The position numbers and the translations under genes were made by a program. From NCBI RefSeq assembly GCF_003601925.1, contig NZ_QZWH01000049.1, forward strand, positions 1 through 51,950: a stretch of 51,950 nucleotides of DNA, written 5' to 3'. Shown piece after piece: positions 10,695-20,636 of this stretch; within the stretch, counting starts at the first letter, position 1, and each line of letters starts with the position of its first letter. Under the pieces are notes generated by a model that worked only from the letters and a program-made list of their open reading frames with translations, did not search any database and was not told the DNA's origin. This stretch comes from Buttiauxella izardii. GTDB lineage: Bacteria > Pseudomonadota > Gammaproteobacteria > Enterobacterales > Enterobacteriaceae.

Positions 10695-12461
10695 TTAATA
10701 AGAACGCACTTTCGGTGGGAATGCCGGACGCAGTTTCGGCTGCATGTTCACCTCACGGCGCGTCATGCTTTCCGACTCAGGCAGATACAGGCTGTGGCAC
10801 AGCCAGTTGGCATCGTCACGTTCCGGATAGTCGAAGCGGCTATGCGCGCCACGGCTTTCGGTGCGGAAGTTAGCGGAAACAGCGGTTGCGTAAGCGGTTT
10901 CCATCAGGTTATCAAGCTCCAGGCACTCAACACGCTGGGTGTTGAACTCGCTTGAAGTGTCATCCAGACGGGCGTTTTTCAGGCGTTCGCGGATTTGCTT
11001 CAGCTGCTCAAGGCCTTTCGCCATCGCATCACCTTCACGGAATACCGAGAAGTTGTGCTGCATACATTCCTGAAGCGCTTTACGGATTTGCACCGGATCT
11101 TCGCCGTTACGGTTGCCGTTCCAGCGGTTCAGGCGCTCCAGAGCGGCATTAATTTCGTCTTCGGTTGCGTCACGCAGCTCGCCCTGTTCCTGGATAGACT
11201 CCAGCAAATGCATGCCCGCAGCACGGCCAAACACCACTAAATCCAGCAGCGAGTTGCCGCCCAGGCGGTTGGCTCCGTGGACAGATACACAGGCGATTTC
11301 ACCGACGGCAAACAGGCCAGGAATCAGAACGTCTTCGCCCTGCTCATTGACTGTCAGCGCTTGACCAGTCACTTTGGTCGGAATACCGCCCATCATGTAA
11401 TGGCAAGTTGGGATAACCGGAATAGGCTCTTTAATCGGGTCAACGTGAGCAAAGGTACGAGACAGCTCAAGGATGCCCGGTAGACGGGATTCCAGAACTT
11501 CTTTACCTAAGTGGTCAAGTTTCAGTTTGGCGTGTGGACCCCATGGGCCATCGCAACCGCGACCTTCACGGATTTCAATCATGATGGAACGCGCAACAAC
11601 GTCACGACCCGCCAGATCTTTCGCGTTCGGCGCGTAGCGCTCCATGAAACGCTCACCGTGTTTGTTCAGCAGATAACCGCCTTCACCACGGCAACCTTCT
11701 GTGACCAGAACGCCCGCGCCAGCAATGCCGGTTGGGTGGAACTGCCACATTTCCATATCCTGAACTGGCACGCCAGCACGCAGCGCCATGCCAACACCGT
11801 CGCCGGTATTAATGTGGGCGTTGGTGGTGGATTGATAAATACGGCCCGCACCACCGGTTGCCAGAATGGTCGCTTTCGCTTTGAAGTAAACCACTTCGCC
11901 GGTTTCGATACACAGCGCGGTGGTACCGACTACTGCGCCATCGGCGTTTTTCACCAGATCGAGTGCATACCACTCGGAGAAAATGGTGGTTTTGTTTTTC
12001 AGGTTTTGTTGATACAGCGTGTGCAACAACGCGTGACCGGTACGGTCAGCCGCTGCCGCAGTACGTGCCGCTTGCTCGCCGCCGAAGTTCTTCGACTGGC
12101 CGCCAAACGGACGCTGATAAATAGTGCCATCTTCAAGACGGGAGAACGGCAGACCCATGTGTTCCAGTTCCAGAATCGCTTCCGGGCCGGTTTTACACAT
12201 ATATTCAATGGCGTCCTGGTCACCGATGTAATCGGAGCCTTTTACCGTGTCATACATATGCCATTCCCAGTTGTCTTCGTGGGTGTTACCGAGTGCTACG
12301 GTAATACCACCCTGCGCAGACACGGTATGGGAACGGGTTGGGAAAACTTTAGACAGCAAGGCGCAAGTCTGGCCGCCTTGTGAAATTTGCAGTGCGGCGC
12401 GCATACCTGCACCACCCGCACCGATGACGACTGCATCAAACTCTCTGACTGGTAAACTCAT
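10695..12461 (-). CDS. sdhA: succinate dehydrogenase flavoprotein subunit
   Basis: A 588-residue catalytic subunit of complex II that oxidises succinate to fumarate. The FAD-binding fold starts at residue 10 ([11 protein letters not shown]). His45 in [10 protein letters not shown] carries the covalent FAD. The active-site segment [10 protein letters not shown] and the C-terminal FAD-domain segment [14 protein letters not shown] are intact. The ATG at 12461 overlaps the sdhD stop by one base (TAATG), which couples translation to the membrane anchor genes. Confidence 0.98.
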   Translation of the reverse strand: MSLPVREFDAVVIGAGGAGMRAALQISQGGQTCALLSKVFPTRSHTVSAQGGITVALGNTHEDNWEWHMYDTVKGSDYIGDQDAIEYMCKTGPEAILELEHMGLPFSRLEDGTIYQRPFGGQSKNFGGEQAARTAAAADRTGHALLHTLYQQNLKNKTTIFSEWYALDLVKNADGAVVGTTALCIETGEVVYFKAKATILATGGAGRIYQSTTNAHINTGDGVGMALRAGVPVQDMEMWQFHPTGIAGAGVLVTEGCRGEGGYLLNKHGERFMERYAPNAKDLAGRDVVARSIMIEIREGRGCDGPWGPHAKLKLDHLGKEVLESRLPGILELSRTFAHVDPIKEPIPVIPTCHYMMGGIPTKVTGQALTVNEQGEDVLIPGLFAVGEIACVSVHGANRLGGNSLLDLVVFGRAAGMHLLESIQEQGELRDATEDEINAALERLNRWNGNRNGEDPVQIRKALQECMQHNFSVFREGDAMAKGLEQLKQIRERLKNARLDDTSSEFNTQRVECLELDNLMETAYATAVSANFRTESRGAHSRFDYPERDDANWLCHSLYLPESESMTRREVNMQPKLRPAFPPKVRSY

Positions 12462-12808
12462 TACACACCCCACACCACAACGAATCCATAAATGACGTAA
12501 ACCAGCAGTGCCACAACAATCACGAGTTGCAGGCCAAGGCGAATCGCCACTGGTTTAACGTAGTCGGTCAACACCTGCCACATGCCAATCCAGGCATGGA
12601 TCAAAATTGAGAACAGTGTCAGCAGGGTGAATACTTTGGTGAAGGCAGAGCCGAAGAAACCACTCCAGATCTCATAGGTTAACTCGCCGGAGGTGGCGAA
12701 GAACCCAATCATATAAATGATGTACAGGGTGATTACGATGGCGGAGGCACGAACCAGAATATAGTCATGCACACCATTGCGACCTAATGCGGAGGCATTG
12801 CTTACCAT
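12461..12808 (-). CDS. sdhD: succinate dehydrogenase membrane anchor subunit
   Basis: A 115-residue protein with three transmembrane helices (about 15-38, 58-79 and 90-113). With SdhC it forms the quinone pocket and heme b site of complex II; family residues such as [16 protein letters not shown] are present. The open frame runs upstream to 12970, but the ATG at 12808 ([15 protein letters not shown]) gives the family N-terminus. The start overlaps the end of sdhC by 7 nt. Confidence 0.97.
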   Translation of the reverse strand: MVSNASALGRNGVHDYILVRASAIVITLYIIYMIGFFATSGELTYEIWSGFFGSAFTKVFTLLTLFSILIHAWIGMWQVLTDYVKPVAIRLGLQLVIVVALLVYVIYGFVVVWGV

Positions 12809-13191
12809 ACGAGGACTCCTGCGAGAATTGAAAGCACGACAGTAATAACAAAGGAAATCATTGCGGATCGTTTGCCCGCTATAAAGGTTTCTTCCAGCAA
12901 ACCGGTGTCCATCATGATGTGGCGGATACCCACAACAACGTGATAAGCCAGCGCGGTGAGGATGCCCCACATAATGAATTTAACAAAGAAGCCACTCATT
13001 ATGGAGTGAGCAACGAGGAAGCCTTCTGGAGAGGAGAGTGACTGGCCTAACAACCACAATAGAATGCCAACAGCCACAAAGGTGATCACGCCGGATACAC
13101 GATGGAGGATGGAAGCGATTGCAGTGACGGGGAACCTCATCGTTGTGAGATCGAGGTTTACAGGCCTTTGTTTTTTCGCATTTTTTATCAT
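12802..13191 (-). CDS. sdhC: succinate dehydrogenase cytochrome b556 subunit
   Basis: A 129-residue protein with three transmembrane helices, the first gene of the sdh-suc operon. The quinone-site residues Ser27 and Arg31 (SILHRVSG) and the heme ligand His84 ([11 protein letters not shown]) are present. I chose ATG at 13191 ([14 protein letters not shown]); an upstream ATG at 13206 would add five residues. In E. coli the small RNAs RyhB and Spot 42 act around this start; I did not verify those sites here. Confidence 0.97.
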   Translation of the reverse strand: MIKNAKKQRPVNLDLTTMRFPVTAIASILHRVSGVITFVAVGILLWLLGQSLSSPEGFLVAHSIMSGFFVKFIMWGILTALAYHVVVGIRHIMMDTGLLEETFIAGKRSAMISFVITVVLSILAGVLVW

Positions 13192-13368
13192 GAATAGCGC
13201 CCACATGCTGTTTTTATTGTTTCCTTCCTCCGGGTCTGCAGGCGGGGTCAGACAGCGTGAACTTTCTATAACTGTGCGTCATGCAAAAACAGCTACATCC
13301 AGATGCCAAAAAACTGGCTACAACGCTGGGTGGCTCCCGGTGGCAGGGTATTCCGGAGACCTGGCGGC

Positions 13369-13397
13369 AGTATAGGCGCTTCACAAATTCATTACAA
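13369..13397 (-). promoter_or_regulatory. sdhC promoter
   Basis: On the minus strand TTGTAA (13397-13392) and TATACT (13374-13369) are 17 bp apart. The surrounding sequence (TTGTGAA, then CCTATACTGCCGCC) closely resembles the E. coli sdh promoter as I recall it. It implies a 5' leader of about 170 nt before sdhC. Confidence 0.72.
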
Positions 13398-13507
13398 TTA
13401 ACCTACATATAGTTTGAAGGGTTTTGTCCGGAACAGTGAGCAGGATCACGATAACAACATTATTTTAAATTTTAATCATCTGATTTGACAAAACTTAAAC
13501 ATTCTTG

Positions 13508-13537
13508 TTACAAACAAGGCCAGAAAAGCCGTATAAT
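13508..13537 (+). promoter_or_regulatory. gltA proximal promoter
   Basis: A perfect -10 box TATAAT at 13532-13537 lies 18 bp after TTACAA at 13508-13513. The block GTTACAAAC...CGTAAAAGTTAT matches the E. coli gltA promoter as I recall it. Another possible pair, TTGACA (13485-13490) with TTACAA 17 bp later, overlaps it upstream. Confidence 0.7.
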
Positions 13538-13852
13538 TCGTAAAAGTTATAGGGTCAGCCTTTCACCTGAGAATAAGTTATGTAACAGTGTGATGGTATT
13601 GACCCAGCCGATAAGGGCAAGTATTAGTGGTACACAGGTTTGAATGATATGGACTGCTAACACCTTGATTTGCTAATTTTTCGTCTGCATGACTTGAGTT
13701 ACCTGCAAGCGCCCATTGCTCTGTACCCTGCTTTACATTGATATCCAAACAGAGCTGAGAGCCAAATAAAAAACTGGTAGAGAGTCGCGGTTGGTTTAAA
13801 AGCAAATCGGGCATCCCGCAGTCTGATGAATAAGGCGCTAAGGAGACCGTAA
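13538..13852 (+). other. long gltA 5' leader
   Basis: About 310 nt of untranslated leader between the promoter and the gltA ATG. A block near 13701-13731 (ACCTGCAAGCGCCCA, then CTCTGTACCC) is also present in the E. coli leader as I recall it. The start is preceded by AAGGAGA. I see no ORF with coding character here. The leader may carry post-transcriptional control. Confidence 0.55.
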
Positions 13853-15139
13853 ATGTCTGATAAAAAAGCAACCCTCACCTACAATGGTGATGATGCTCTG
13901 GAACTGAATGTGCTAAAAGGCACGCTCGGTCAGGATGTAATTGATATCCGTAGTCTTGGTTCTAAGGGTGTATTTACTTTTGACCCGGGTTTCACCTCTA
14001 CCGCATCATGCGAATCAAAAATCACTTTTATCGACGGTGATGAAGGTGTTTTATTGCACCGTGGTTTCCCGATTGATCAACTGGCGACACACTCCAATTA
14101 TCTCGAAGTCTGCTACATCCTGCTGAATGGCGAAAAGCCCACTCAGGAGCAGTACGAAGAATTCAAAACTACTGTCACTCGCCACACCATGATCCACGAA
14201 CAAATTACCCGTTTGTTCCACGGTTTCCGTCGTGACTCTCACCCGATGGCAGTAATGTGCGGCGTGACCGGTGCTCTGGCAGCGTTTTATCATGACTCCA
14301 TGGACGTGAATAACCCACGTCACCGCGAGATTGCCGCGTTCCGTCTGCTGTCCAAAATGCCAACCATGGCGGCGATGTGTTACAAATATTCCATCGGCCA
14401 GCCGTTCGTTTACCCACGTAACGACCTGTCTTATGCCGGTAACTTCCTGAATATGATGTTCTCCACACCGTGCGAAGAGTACGTGGTGAACCCAATTCTG
14501 GAACGCGCAATGGACCGTATTCTGATCCTGCACGCCGACCACGAACAAAACGCTTCCACTTCCACAGTGCGTACCGCTGGTTCTTCCGGCGCTAACCCGT
14601 TCGCCTGTATCGCAGCTGGTATCGCATCCCTTTGGGGACCTGCACACGGCGGCGCAAACGAAGCTGCACTGAAAATGCTGGAAGAAATCAGCAGCGTTGA
14701 GCACATCCCTGAATTTGTCCGTCGTGCGAAAGACAAGAATGACTCTTTCCGCCTGATGGGCTTCGGTCACCGCGTCTACAAAAACTACGACCCGCGTGCC
14801 ACTGTAATGCGTGAAACCTGCCATGAAGTGCTGAAAGAGCTGAATCTGAAAGATAACAGCCTGCTGGAAGTGGCGATGGAACTTGAGCACATTGCGCTTA
14901 ACGACCCGTACTTCATCGAGAAGAAACTCTACCCGAACGTGGACTTCTACTCCGGTATCATCCTGAAAGCGATGGGCATCCCATCTTCCATGTTTACCGT
15001 GATCTTCGCGATGGCGCGTACCGTGGGCTGGATTGCACACTGGAACGAAATGCACGACGACGGCATCAAAATTGCCCGTCCACGTCAGTTGTATACCGGC
15101 TACGAGCAGCGTGATTTCAAATCAGATTTGAAAAAATAA
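13853..15139 (+). CDS. gltA: citrate synthase (type II, NADH-sensitive family)
   Basis: A 428-residue cytosolic enzyme condensing acetyl-CoA and oxaloacetate to citrate, the entry step of the TCA cycle. The catalytic triad is present: His265 ([10 protein letters not shown]), His306 ([11 protein letters not shown]) and Asp364 (YPNVDFYSG). The N-terminal regulatory domain of about 50 residues marks the hexameric Gram-negative form inhibited by NADH. The gene diverges from sdhC across a shared 660-nt control region and ends at a strong hairpin. Confidence 0.98.
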   Translation: MSDKKATLTYNGDDALELNVLKGTLGQDVIDIRSLGSKGVFTFDPGFTSTASCESKITFIDGDEGVLLHRGFPIDQLATHSNYLEVCYILLNGEKPTQEQYEEFKTTVTRHTMIHEQITRLFHGFRRDSHPMAVMCGVTGALAAFYHDSMDVNNPRHREIAAFRLLSKMPTMAAMCYKYSIGQPFVYPRNDLSYAGNFLNMMFSTPCEEYVVNPILERAMDRILILHADHEQNASTSTVRTAGSSGANPFACIAAGIASLWGPAHGGANEAALKMLEEISSVEHIPEFVRRAKDKNDSFRLMGFGHRVYKNYDPRATVMRETCHEVLKELNLKDNSLLEVAMELEHIALNDPYFIEKKLYPNVDFYSGIILKAMGIPSSMFTVIFAMARTVGWIAHWNEMHDDGIKIARPRQLYTGYEQRDFKSDLKK

Positions 15140-15154
15140 GTTCGTTTATGGAAA

Positions 15155-15184
15155 CAAAAAACGCGCCAAATGGCGCGTTTTTTT
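15155..15184. terminator. bidirectional terminator between gltA and the lipoprotein gene
   Basis: Perfect stem AACGCGCCA/TGGCGCGTT with an A-run before and seven T after. It ends gltA on the + strand 16 nt past its stop and can also end the converging lipoprotein gene on the minus strand. Confidence 0.92.
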
Positions 15185-15201
15185 ATGCTTAATTTTTGAC
15201 G

Positions 15202-15825
15202 CTATGCCTGCGGGTTTTCCGTCAAATTAGTAATGCTCACGCCCTGCGGTGCCGGTGTTTGCGTGTCAGTCTGCGGCGGAGTCGTTGGCGACAACTCGGT
15301 GACTGTTGGCGTTTCCTGCGTGGCGACTGGCGCAGCAGGTGCTTCAGCCTGCGTCTGTTCGGTTACGGCAGGCGTTTCAATTTGATTAGGCATAACCGGA
15401 ACGGGTTCTGCCGGAATCGATTCTGCCTTCGGTTTCGGAACCGGGGTTGACGCGCGGACCATAAACGTCGGTTTGCCGCTCGTCACCGAATAGGTCACAT
15501 GGCTGATAACATCGCGCGATGTCGACACTTCAACAGGCGCTATCGTCACGCGGCCAATCAGCGTGCGGGCATAACCGCCAACTTTATGTTTGCCTTCTGG
15601 CAGTTGTACCTCAAGGTTCCCTCCCGTCCCCAACGTACCGGCATCCTTGCTATCAATAGTCACGTAAATTGCAGTGCCATCGTCGGTTTTCGTCGGGATA
15701 TGCGTCACGGTCACTCGCGAGGAACCGAAATCGAAAGCGGGTGCCGGCTCGGCAGTTTTCGAATTTGTGCATCCTGTGAGGGCCAGAACGGCTGCCACGG
15801 CAGCAAGGGCGAAACGATAACTCAT
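15202..15825 (-). CDS. putative outer-membrane lipoprotein with Pro/Thr/Gln-rich tail, unknown function
   Basis: A 207-residue protein. Residues 1-18 are a lipoprotein signal ending in the lipobox LTGC (Cys19). Thr at +2 predicts sorting to the outer membrane. Residues about 35-120 look like a small beta-rich domain (TVTHIPTKTDDGTAIYVTID, LEVQLPEGKHKVGGYAR). Residues 125-207 are a low-complexity Pro/Thr/Ala/Gln/Glu tail, as in periplasm-spanning or disordered linkers. The open frame reaches 15999, but ATG at 15825 begins a proper signal peptide and clears the nei stop. I do not recognise a named family. E. coli K-12 has abrB and other genes between nei and gltA instead. Confidence 0.8.
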   Translation of the reverse strand: MSYRFALAAVAAVLALTGCTNSKTAEPAPAFDFGSSRVTVTHIPTKTDDGTAIYVTIDSKDAGTLGTGGNLEVQLPEGKHKVGGYARTLIGRVTIAPVEVSTSRDVISHVTYSVTSGKPTFMVRASTPVPKPKAESIPAEPVPVMPNQIETPAVTEQTQAEAPAAPVATQETPTVTELSPTTPPQTDTQTPAPQGVSITNLTENPQA

Positions 15826-15917
15826 AGTGCAACGTCTTCCTGTAAGATTTTTTTGTGATCTGCGTCCCAATATACCCGATCTCTGCCCGGTGAGATAAAC
15901 GCATTCTTCGGGATTAT

Positions 15918-16709
15918 TTAATGCTGGCAGCCAGGGCACCAGTAAAACGGCCTCGATGAAAGCATCGTTTTCTCGATTATCCCGCCGCAGCGCTCGCACT
16001 TCTCCCCTGCCCGATGAAAGACTTTGAAGCTAAAAATCGCCCCGTGATGTCTGTTTTCATCCACGTGTCCACGCGTATTGTAGGAATGTCGCGGAATATC
16101 CAGCAGCGCGTGAGACAGGTTTTCGAGCTGTTCCGGCGTTAAATCCTGTGCTTTATGCTGCGCCAACAACCCCATCGCCCAAAGAATTTCAACGCGCAGA
16201 TAGTTTCCTAATCCTGCCAGAAATGCCTGGTCCAGTAACAGCCCGCTGAACTGGCGCTTGCGAAATCTCGTCGACAATAAACGCTCTTTCACCTGTTCAG
16301 CGCTCAGTGTGAGATCTAAAACATCCGGCCCGACACGCAACAAAAATGGATGTTTCGCCAGGCCGTCTGCGTCGAGCATTTCAATATCCGAAGCGCTATA
16401 CAGCAAAATGGCTTTATCGGCTGTCTGCAATTTCACGCGCAACACTCGCGTGGTTTCTGGCACTTTCCCTGCGTTTACTACGCGCCACACGCCATAAAGC
16501 TGGTTGTGGCTATACAGGGTTAAACCGCCAGAAAAATGCGTCAGCAGCGCTTTGCCGCGCGTTTCGATACGCTCAATTTTTTGCCCCACAAGCGCTTGTT
16601 CAAACACTTTTAATTCAGGGAAAGCGAACCACGCCGCAGTTAAAGGTTTATCTAAAACTGCGGCCTCAAGTTTATCTGCGGCTCGTCTTATTTCTGGGCC
16701 TTCTGGCAT
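15918..16709 (-). CDS. nei: endonuclease VIII, DNA glycosylase/AP lyase
   Basis: A 263-residue base-excision-repair enzyme that removes oxidised pyrimidines. After Met removal, Pro1 (PEGPE) is the catalytic nucleophile and the following Glu2 assists. A helix-two-turn-helix (about 125-215) and the C-terminal zinc finger ([10 protein letters not shown], then YWCPGCQ) bind DNA. It starts 15 nt after the pxpC stop, where E. coli has pxpA in between. Confidence 0.97.
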   Translation of the reverse strand: MPEGPEIRRAADKLEAAVLDKPLTAAWFAFPELKVFEQALVGQKIERIETRGKALLTHFSGGLTLYSHNQLYGVWRVVNAGKVPETTRVLRVKLQTADKAILLYSASDIEMLDADGLAKHPFLLRVGPDVLDLTLSAEQVKERLLSTRFRKRQFSGLLLDQAFLAGLGNYLRVEILWAMGLLAQHKAQDLTPEQLENLSHALLDIPRHSYNTRGHVDENRHHGAIFSFKVFHRAGEKCERCGGIIEKTMLSSRPFYWCPGCQH

Positions 16710-16724
16710 CCCTTTTCCCTAAGA

Positions 16725-17657
16725 TCAATCTTCGTTATTGAGTCGCCAGGCCAGCTGCTCGAGATAGATATGCTGTTCGCGACGCGCTTTGAGCGCCTCT
16801 TCCAGCGTACATTGCACAAAATGCACCGCTTCGCCGAGTCGGATTTGCGCGAGGTTAAACATATCGGCTTCAATCACGCAGGCAATTCTTGGATAACCAC
16901 CGGTAGTCTGGGCGTCGTTCATTAGCACGATAGGCTGCCCATTGTGCGGCACCTGCACCACGCCAGGTAATAAACCATGGGACAGCAGCTCGCGGTCGGT
17001 GGTGCGCTCAAGGCGTTGCCCCTGCATGCGATAGCCCATGCGGTTACTCTGCGGGCTTAACTGCCACGGCAAACGCCAGAATTCATCTTGTGAGGTTTGC
17101 GTAAATTCATGGTATTCCGGCCCCGCCAGTGCGCGAATACGATTTCCCCATAACAACTGTTTCACGCCTCGTGCTTCGCGGAACTGGCGTGTTGCCGGCA
17201 ACATCGAGATTTCATCGCCATCTTTTAGTAAACGCCCTTCAAGGCCACCGACTTGTGCTTTAAGGTCGGTGCTGTACGAGCCTAAAACTTCAGGCACATC
17301 CAGGCCACCCGCCACCGCAAGATAACTACGCATACCGCGTTCAGGGTTTTTAAGCTTCAGTTGCTGGCCTGCTTTCACCGGCAAGCGCCAGCCTGTCCAC
17401 ACTGCGCGGCCATCCAGTTCGGCATGGCAACCCGCACCGGTTAAGGCAAACCAACCATCTTGCGTAAACTCAACGACGCAATGGCCCAGTGTGATTTCCA
17501 GCGCCGCACTTTCCGGGGAATTACCCACCAGCAAATTGGCAATCTGTAATGCGGGTGCATCAAGCGCACCGCAACGGCTAACACCCAACTGGCGATAGCC
17601 ATAGCGCCCGGTGTCCTGCACTGACATGTGCATTCCAGCACGAATAATTTTCAGCAC
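16725..17657 (-). CDS. pxpC: 5-oxoprolinase subunit C
   Basis: A 310-residue protein of the KipA/PxpC family, related to a domain of urea amidolyase (family motifs such as [15 protein letters not shown] and [13 protein letters not shown]). With PxpA and PxpB it forms an ATP-dependent 5-oxoprolinase that opens pyroglutamate to glutamate. It overlaps pxpB by 7 nt. The expected next gene, pxpA, is absent here, so unless pxpA lies elsewhere the enzyme would lack a subunit. Confidence 0.95.
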   Translation of the reverse strand: MLKIIRAGMHMSVQDTGRYGYRQLGVSRCGALDAPALQIANLLVGNSPESAALEITLGHCVVEFTQDGWFALTGAGCHAELDGRAVWTGWRLPVKAGQQLKLKNPERGMRSYLAVAGGLDVPEVLGSYSTDLKAQVGGLEGRLLKDGDEISMLPATRQFREARGVKQLLWGNRIRALAGPEYHEFTQTSQDEFWRLPWQLSPQSNRMGYRMQGQRLERTTDRELLSHGLLPGVVQVPHNGQPIVLMNDAQTTGGYPRIACVIEADMFNLAQIRLGEAVHFVQCTLEEALKARREQHIYLEQLAWRLNNED

Positions 17658-18307
17658 ACGCCCTCCTTTTGAGGCACAAAGCGCACGGTATCACCCGGTG
17701 TCAATAATGTTGGTTTCTCTGCGGTCGGGTTGAATAATTTCAATGATGTCTGGCCGATGATTTGCCAGCCGCCCGGCGTTGCCAGCGGATAAATTCCGGT
17801 CTGACTACCGCCAATTCCCACCGATCCAGCGGGAACCATCAAACGCGGTTCCGCACGGCGCGGGGTAACAAGCGTTGGCGCAAGCCCTGCGAGATAAGCA
17901 AAGCCCGGCTGGAAGCCGAGGAAATAGACTATGTATTCCGCCGCTGAATGTTGCTCCACTACCTGGCTTACGGATAGGCCGCAGTGTTCAGCGACTTCCG
18001 CCAAATCCGGGCCGTGGATGCCGCCGTAAATCACCGGAATTTCCACGGATCGCGACGCAGGAACCATGGCTTCGCTCTCTTCCCACCAGCGTTGAATCCG
18101 TTCGATGCCATCCAGTGCCAAGCTCTGCGGCTCGCGCAGCACCACGGTGATGTTGTTCATCCCAGGAATGACTTCCGAAACAGCAGGCGATTCCAGCAGG
18201 CGTTGGGTTAATCCCCAGATACGTTGCTGACTTTCTAACGATAAAGGCGGTTCCAGCTCGAGAACAACTGCGCTTTCGCCTAACAGGTAACACCGTGCTC
18301 TTTGCAC
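17651..18307 (-). CDS. pxpB: 5-oxoprolinase subunit B
   Basis: A 218-residue KipI/PxpB-family protein; motifs include [23 protein letters not shown] and [14 protein letters not shown]. It is a partner of PxpC in ATP-dependent cleavage of 5-oxoproline. It starts 20 nt after ybgI and overlaps pxpC, so the three are one transcription unit, as in E. coli. Confidence 0.96.
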   Translation of the reverse strand: MQRARCYLLGESAVVLELEPPLSLESQQRIWGLTQRLLESPAVSEVIPGMNNITVVLREPQSLALDGIERIQRWWEESEAMVPASRSVEIPVIYGGIHGPDLAEVAEHCGLSVSQVVEQHSAAEYIVYFLGFQPGFAYLAGLAPTLVTPRRAEPRLMVPAGSVGIGGSQTGIYPLATPGGWQIIGQTSLKLFNPTAEKPTLLTPGDTVRFVPQKEGVC

Positions 18308-18327
18308 TTTTTCTCCTCGGTCTTGCG

Positions 18328-19071
18328 TTATGCCGGGTTCGGAATATCAATAAAGGTGACGTCTAAATCAGTTTCGCTGTTCAGCCAGTCACTCAGTGCC
18401 TGGATGCCGCCGCGCTCTGTGGCGTGATGCCCTGCCGCATAAAAATGCAGGCCTTGTTCACGCGCAGAATGAATAGTTTGTTCGGAAACTTCGCCGCTAA
18501 TAAACGCATCCACGCCAAAGCGTGCTGCGCTATCAATAAAACTTTGCCCACCGCCAGTACACCAGGCCACGCGACGAATCTGATCCGGGCCGGTATCGCC
18601 AGACCACAATGGTGTGCGCCCAAGGCGCATTTCAATCCACGAAGCCAGCTCAACGCCAGAAAGCGGTGTTGGGAACTCGCCCCACGGCACCAGCGGCTCA
18701 ATTTCACCTTTGGTTTCAATGCCCAGCAGCGCGCCTAATTGCGCGTTATTACCCAGTTGCGGATGCGCATCCAGCGGCAAATGCCAGCCAAAGAGGTTGA
18801 TATCGTTAGCCAGCAGCGCTTTCAGGCGGTTGCGTTTCATGCCGCGGATCACCGGCGACTCACCTTTCCAGAAATAACCGTGGTGAACAATAATCGCATC
18901 GGCCTGTTGGCGTATTGCTTCATCAATCAGCGCCTGGCTTGCCGTCACACCCGTGACAATTTTGCGGATTTCTTCGCGGCCTTCGACCTGCAAACCGTTC
19001 GGTGCGTAGTCGCTTATCGCAGCACTGTTGAGTTTCTCGTTAATCAGGCGTTCGAGTTCACTATTTTTCAT
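18328..19071 (-). CDS. ybgI: NIF3/DUF34-family dinuclear metal protein YbgI
   Basis: A 247-residue protein of the NIF3-like family, which forms toroidal hexamers with two metal ions per subunit. Metal-binding residues are visible in [26 protein letters not shown] and [10 protein letters not shown]. It is often annotated as a GTP cyclohydrolase I type 2 homologue or a radiation-resistance protein; its true reaction is unsettled. The open frame extends to 19380, but ATG at 19071 gives the family start. It overlaps the end of phrB by 11 nt, which implies coupling; E. coli has dtpD between these genes. Confidence 0.95.
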   Translation of the reverse strand: MKNSELERLINEKLNSAAISDYAPNGLQVEGREEIRKIVTGVTASQALIDEAIRQQADAIIVHHGYFWKGESPVIRGMKRNRLKALLANDINLFGWHLPLDAHPQLGNNAQLGALLGIETKGEIEPLVPWGEFPTPLSGVELASWIEMRLGRTPLWSGDTGPDQIRRVAWCTGGGQSFIDSAARFGVDAFISGEVSEQTIHSAREQGLHFYAAGHHATERGGIQALSDWLNSETDLDVTFIDIPNPA

Positions 19072-20497
19072 TTTCTTTCTCTTCAGATTTACGTGCCGCT
19101 TCATAGGCGGCGAGTGTCGCGATACGTGCTTGTTTATGTTCGACAATCGGGCGCGGATAGTCCAGCGGCAATTGTTCTTTATCTGCCCACAGCCATGGGG
19201 TGTGAACATATTTATCAGGCACATCGCCAAGCTCTGGCAACCACTGGCGTATAAACGCCCCTTTCGCATCAAAACGCTCACCCTGAGTGGTCGGGTTGAA
19301 GATACGGAAATAAGGCGCGGCGTCAGTGCCTGTCGACGCTGCCCATTGCCAGCCGCCGTTGTTAGCCGCCAAATCGCCATCTATCAGCTGTGACATAAAG
19401 TAGCGTTCACCCGCGCGCCAGTCGATAAGCAGATCTTTTACCAGAAAACTGGCGACAACCATACGCAAGCGGTTATGCATCCAGCCCGTCGTATTCAGTT
19501 GGCGCATTGCCGCATCAACAATCGGATACCCCGTTTTCCCTTGCTGCCACGCATCCAGTAGCGCTTCATCTTGTTGCCAGCGCACGTTGTCTGTCCATAG
19601 GATAAACGGCTGATGGCGGCAAAGTTTCGGGTACGCCACCAGCAAATGACGATAGAACTCTCGCCAGATTAATTCGTTTAACCACACGCTTCCGCTCCCT
19701 CCGTCCAGTACCTGCGGATGCTCTTTCAATAAACGGTGTAAACACTGGCGCGGCGAAAGCACGCCAAGTGCCAGATACGGCGACAAACGGCTGGTGCCTT
19801 CGATCGCCGGGAAATCACGCTGCTCGGGGTAATCCGCAGCAGGATGCTGGCAAAACTCACGTAATTTCGCGATAGCGGCCCGTTCACCGATGGGAAACAG
19901 CGAGGAGTCGATCTCCACACAGGGATAATCAAACGGTTCTACTGGCATCACTGAAAGTGCCTCACCACGCGGACGTGGAGCCACAACGCATTCCGGTAAG
20001 CCTTCGCGCAGCCTCTTAATAAACGCTTTGCTGAACGGGGTAAACACTTTGTACATTTCGTGATTACCCGTCGTCACGCTGCCAGGCGGCAGCAAAACGC
20101 TGTCATCAAAACCCTGGCAAATCACTTTTTTACCGAGACCACGTTCAACCGTAAGGTCGCGTTGGCGTTCGTTCAGTTCGTATTGATAGTTGTAAAACAG
20201 CGCGTCGATATTTTCGTTCTCACAGAACTGCACGAGGCATTCTACGGAAGCGGCAAAATCAGGCACCTGCCTGATACAAAGTTCGATGCCGCGCTCCGCC
20301 AGCGACGCTTGTAGCGCGTCTAAATGGCTATGAAGAAACTGCGCCTGGCGTGGCGACATATCGTGTTGCCGCCATTGTTCAGGTGTGGCGATAAACAGCC
20401 CCACCACCCGAGCGCCAGGGTCACGACAGGCTGCCGCCAGCGCCAGATTGTCATTGATACGGAGATCATTACGAAACCAGACCAGATGCGTGGTCAT
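19061..20497 (-). CDS. phrB: deoxyribodipyrimidine photolyase (class I CPD)
   Basis: A 478-residue light-driven repair enzyme that splits cyclobutane pyrimidine dimers. The N-terminal alpha/beta domain binds the antenna (LVWFRNDLRINDN). The C-terminal domain binds FAD: TSRLSPYLALGVLSPR, WRAGERYF and WQWAASTGTD. Conserved Trp residues of the electron-transfer chain lie in the regions around WLNELIWREFYR and NNGGWQWA. It is slightly longer than E. coli PhrB (472) through its charged C-terminus. It is first in the phrB-ybgI-pxpBC-nei run and abuts the nuo terminator. Confidence 0.97.
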   Translation of the reverse strand: MTTHLVWFRNDLRINDNLALAAACRDPGARVVGLFIATPEQWRQHDMSPRQAQFLHSHLDALQASLAERGIELCIRQVPDFAASVECLVQFCENENIDALFYNYQYELNERQRDLTVERGLGKKVICQGFDDSVLLPPGSVTTGNHEMYKVFTPFSKAFIKRLREGLPECVVAPRPRGEALSVMPVEPFDYPCVEIDSSLFPIGERAAIAKLREFCQHPAADYPEQRDFPAIEGTSRLSPYLALGVLSPRQCLHRLLKEHPQVLDGGSGSVWLNELIWREFYRHLLVAYPKLCRHQPFILWTDNVRWQQDEALLDAWQQGKTGYPIVDAAMRQLNTTGWMHNRLRMVVASFLVKDLLIDWRAGERYFMSQLIDGDLAANNGGWQWAASTGTDAAPYFRIFNPTTQGERFDAKGAFIRQWLPELGDVPDKYVHTPWLWADKEQLPLDYPRPIVEHKQARIATLAAYEAARKSEEKENEK

Positions 20498-20558
20498 ACA
20501 ACTCCATTTTTATTTGCCGAAGCTAAAAGTTTTCTTAAGTGTAGCAATTCATTGAAAT

Positions 20559-20586
20559 AAAAAAGGCTACCCATTTGAGTAGCCTT
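20559..20586 (-). terminator. terminator of the nuo operon
   Basis: On the minus strand AAGGCTAC pairs with GTAGCCTT, followed by six T. It lies about 50 nt after the nuoN stop and just before phrB. Confidence 0.88.
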
Positions 20587-20592
20587 CAAAAT

Positions 20593-20627
20593 GGTGGATG
20601 ACGCTTGCGCTTATCCACCCGACCTAC
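20593..20627. repeat. REP element after nuoN
   Basis: GGTGGAT and ATCCACC arms (20593-20599 and 20613-20619) around GACGCTTGCGCTT, followed by CGACCTAC. This is REP-type and sits at the junction between the phrB block and the nuo block. Confidence 0.75.
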
Positions 20628-20636
20628 AAAACCCAC

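Noticed and set aside
14051-15055. A 334-codon minus-strand frame inside gltA
   Set aside because: It is antisense to citrate synthase and shows no recognisable domain; a shadow of the GC-rich third positions.
16725-18307. A urea amidolyase gene split by a frameshift
   Set aside because: The two proteins match the normal separate PxpB and PxpC subunits, with a natural 7-nt overlap.
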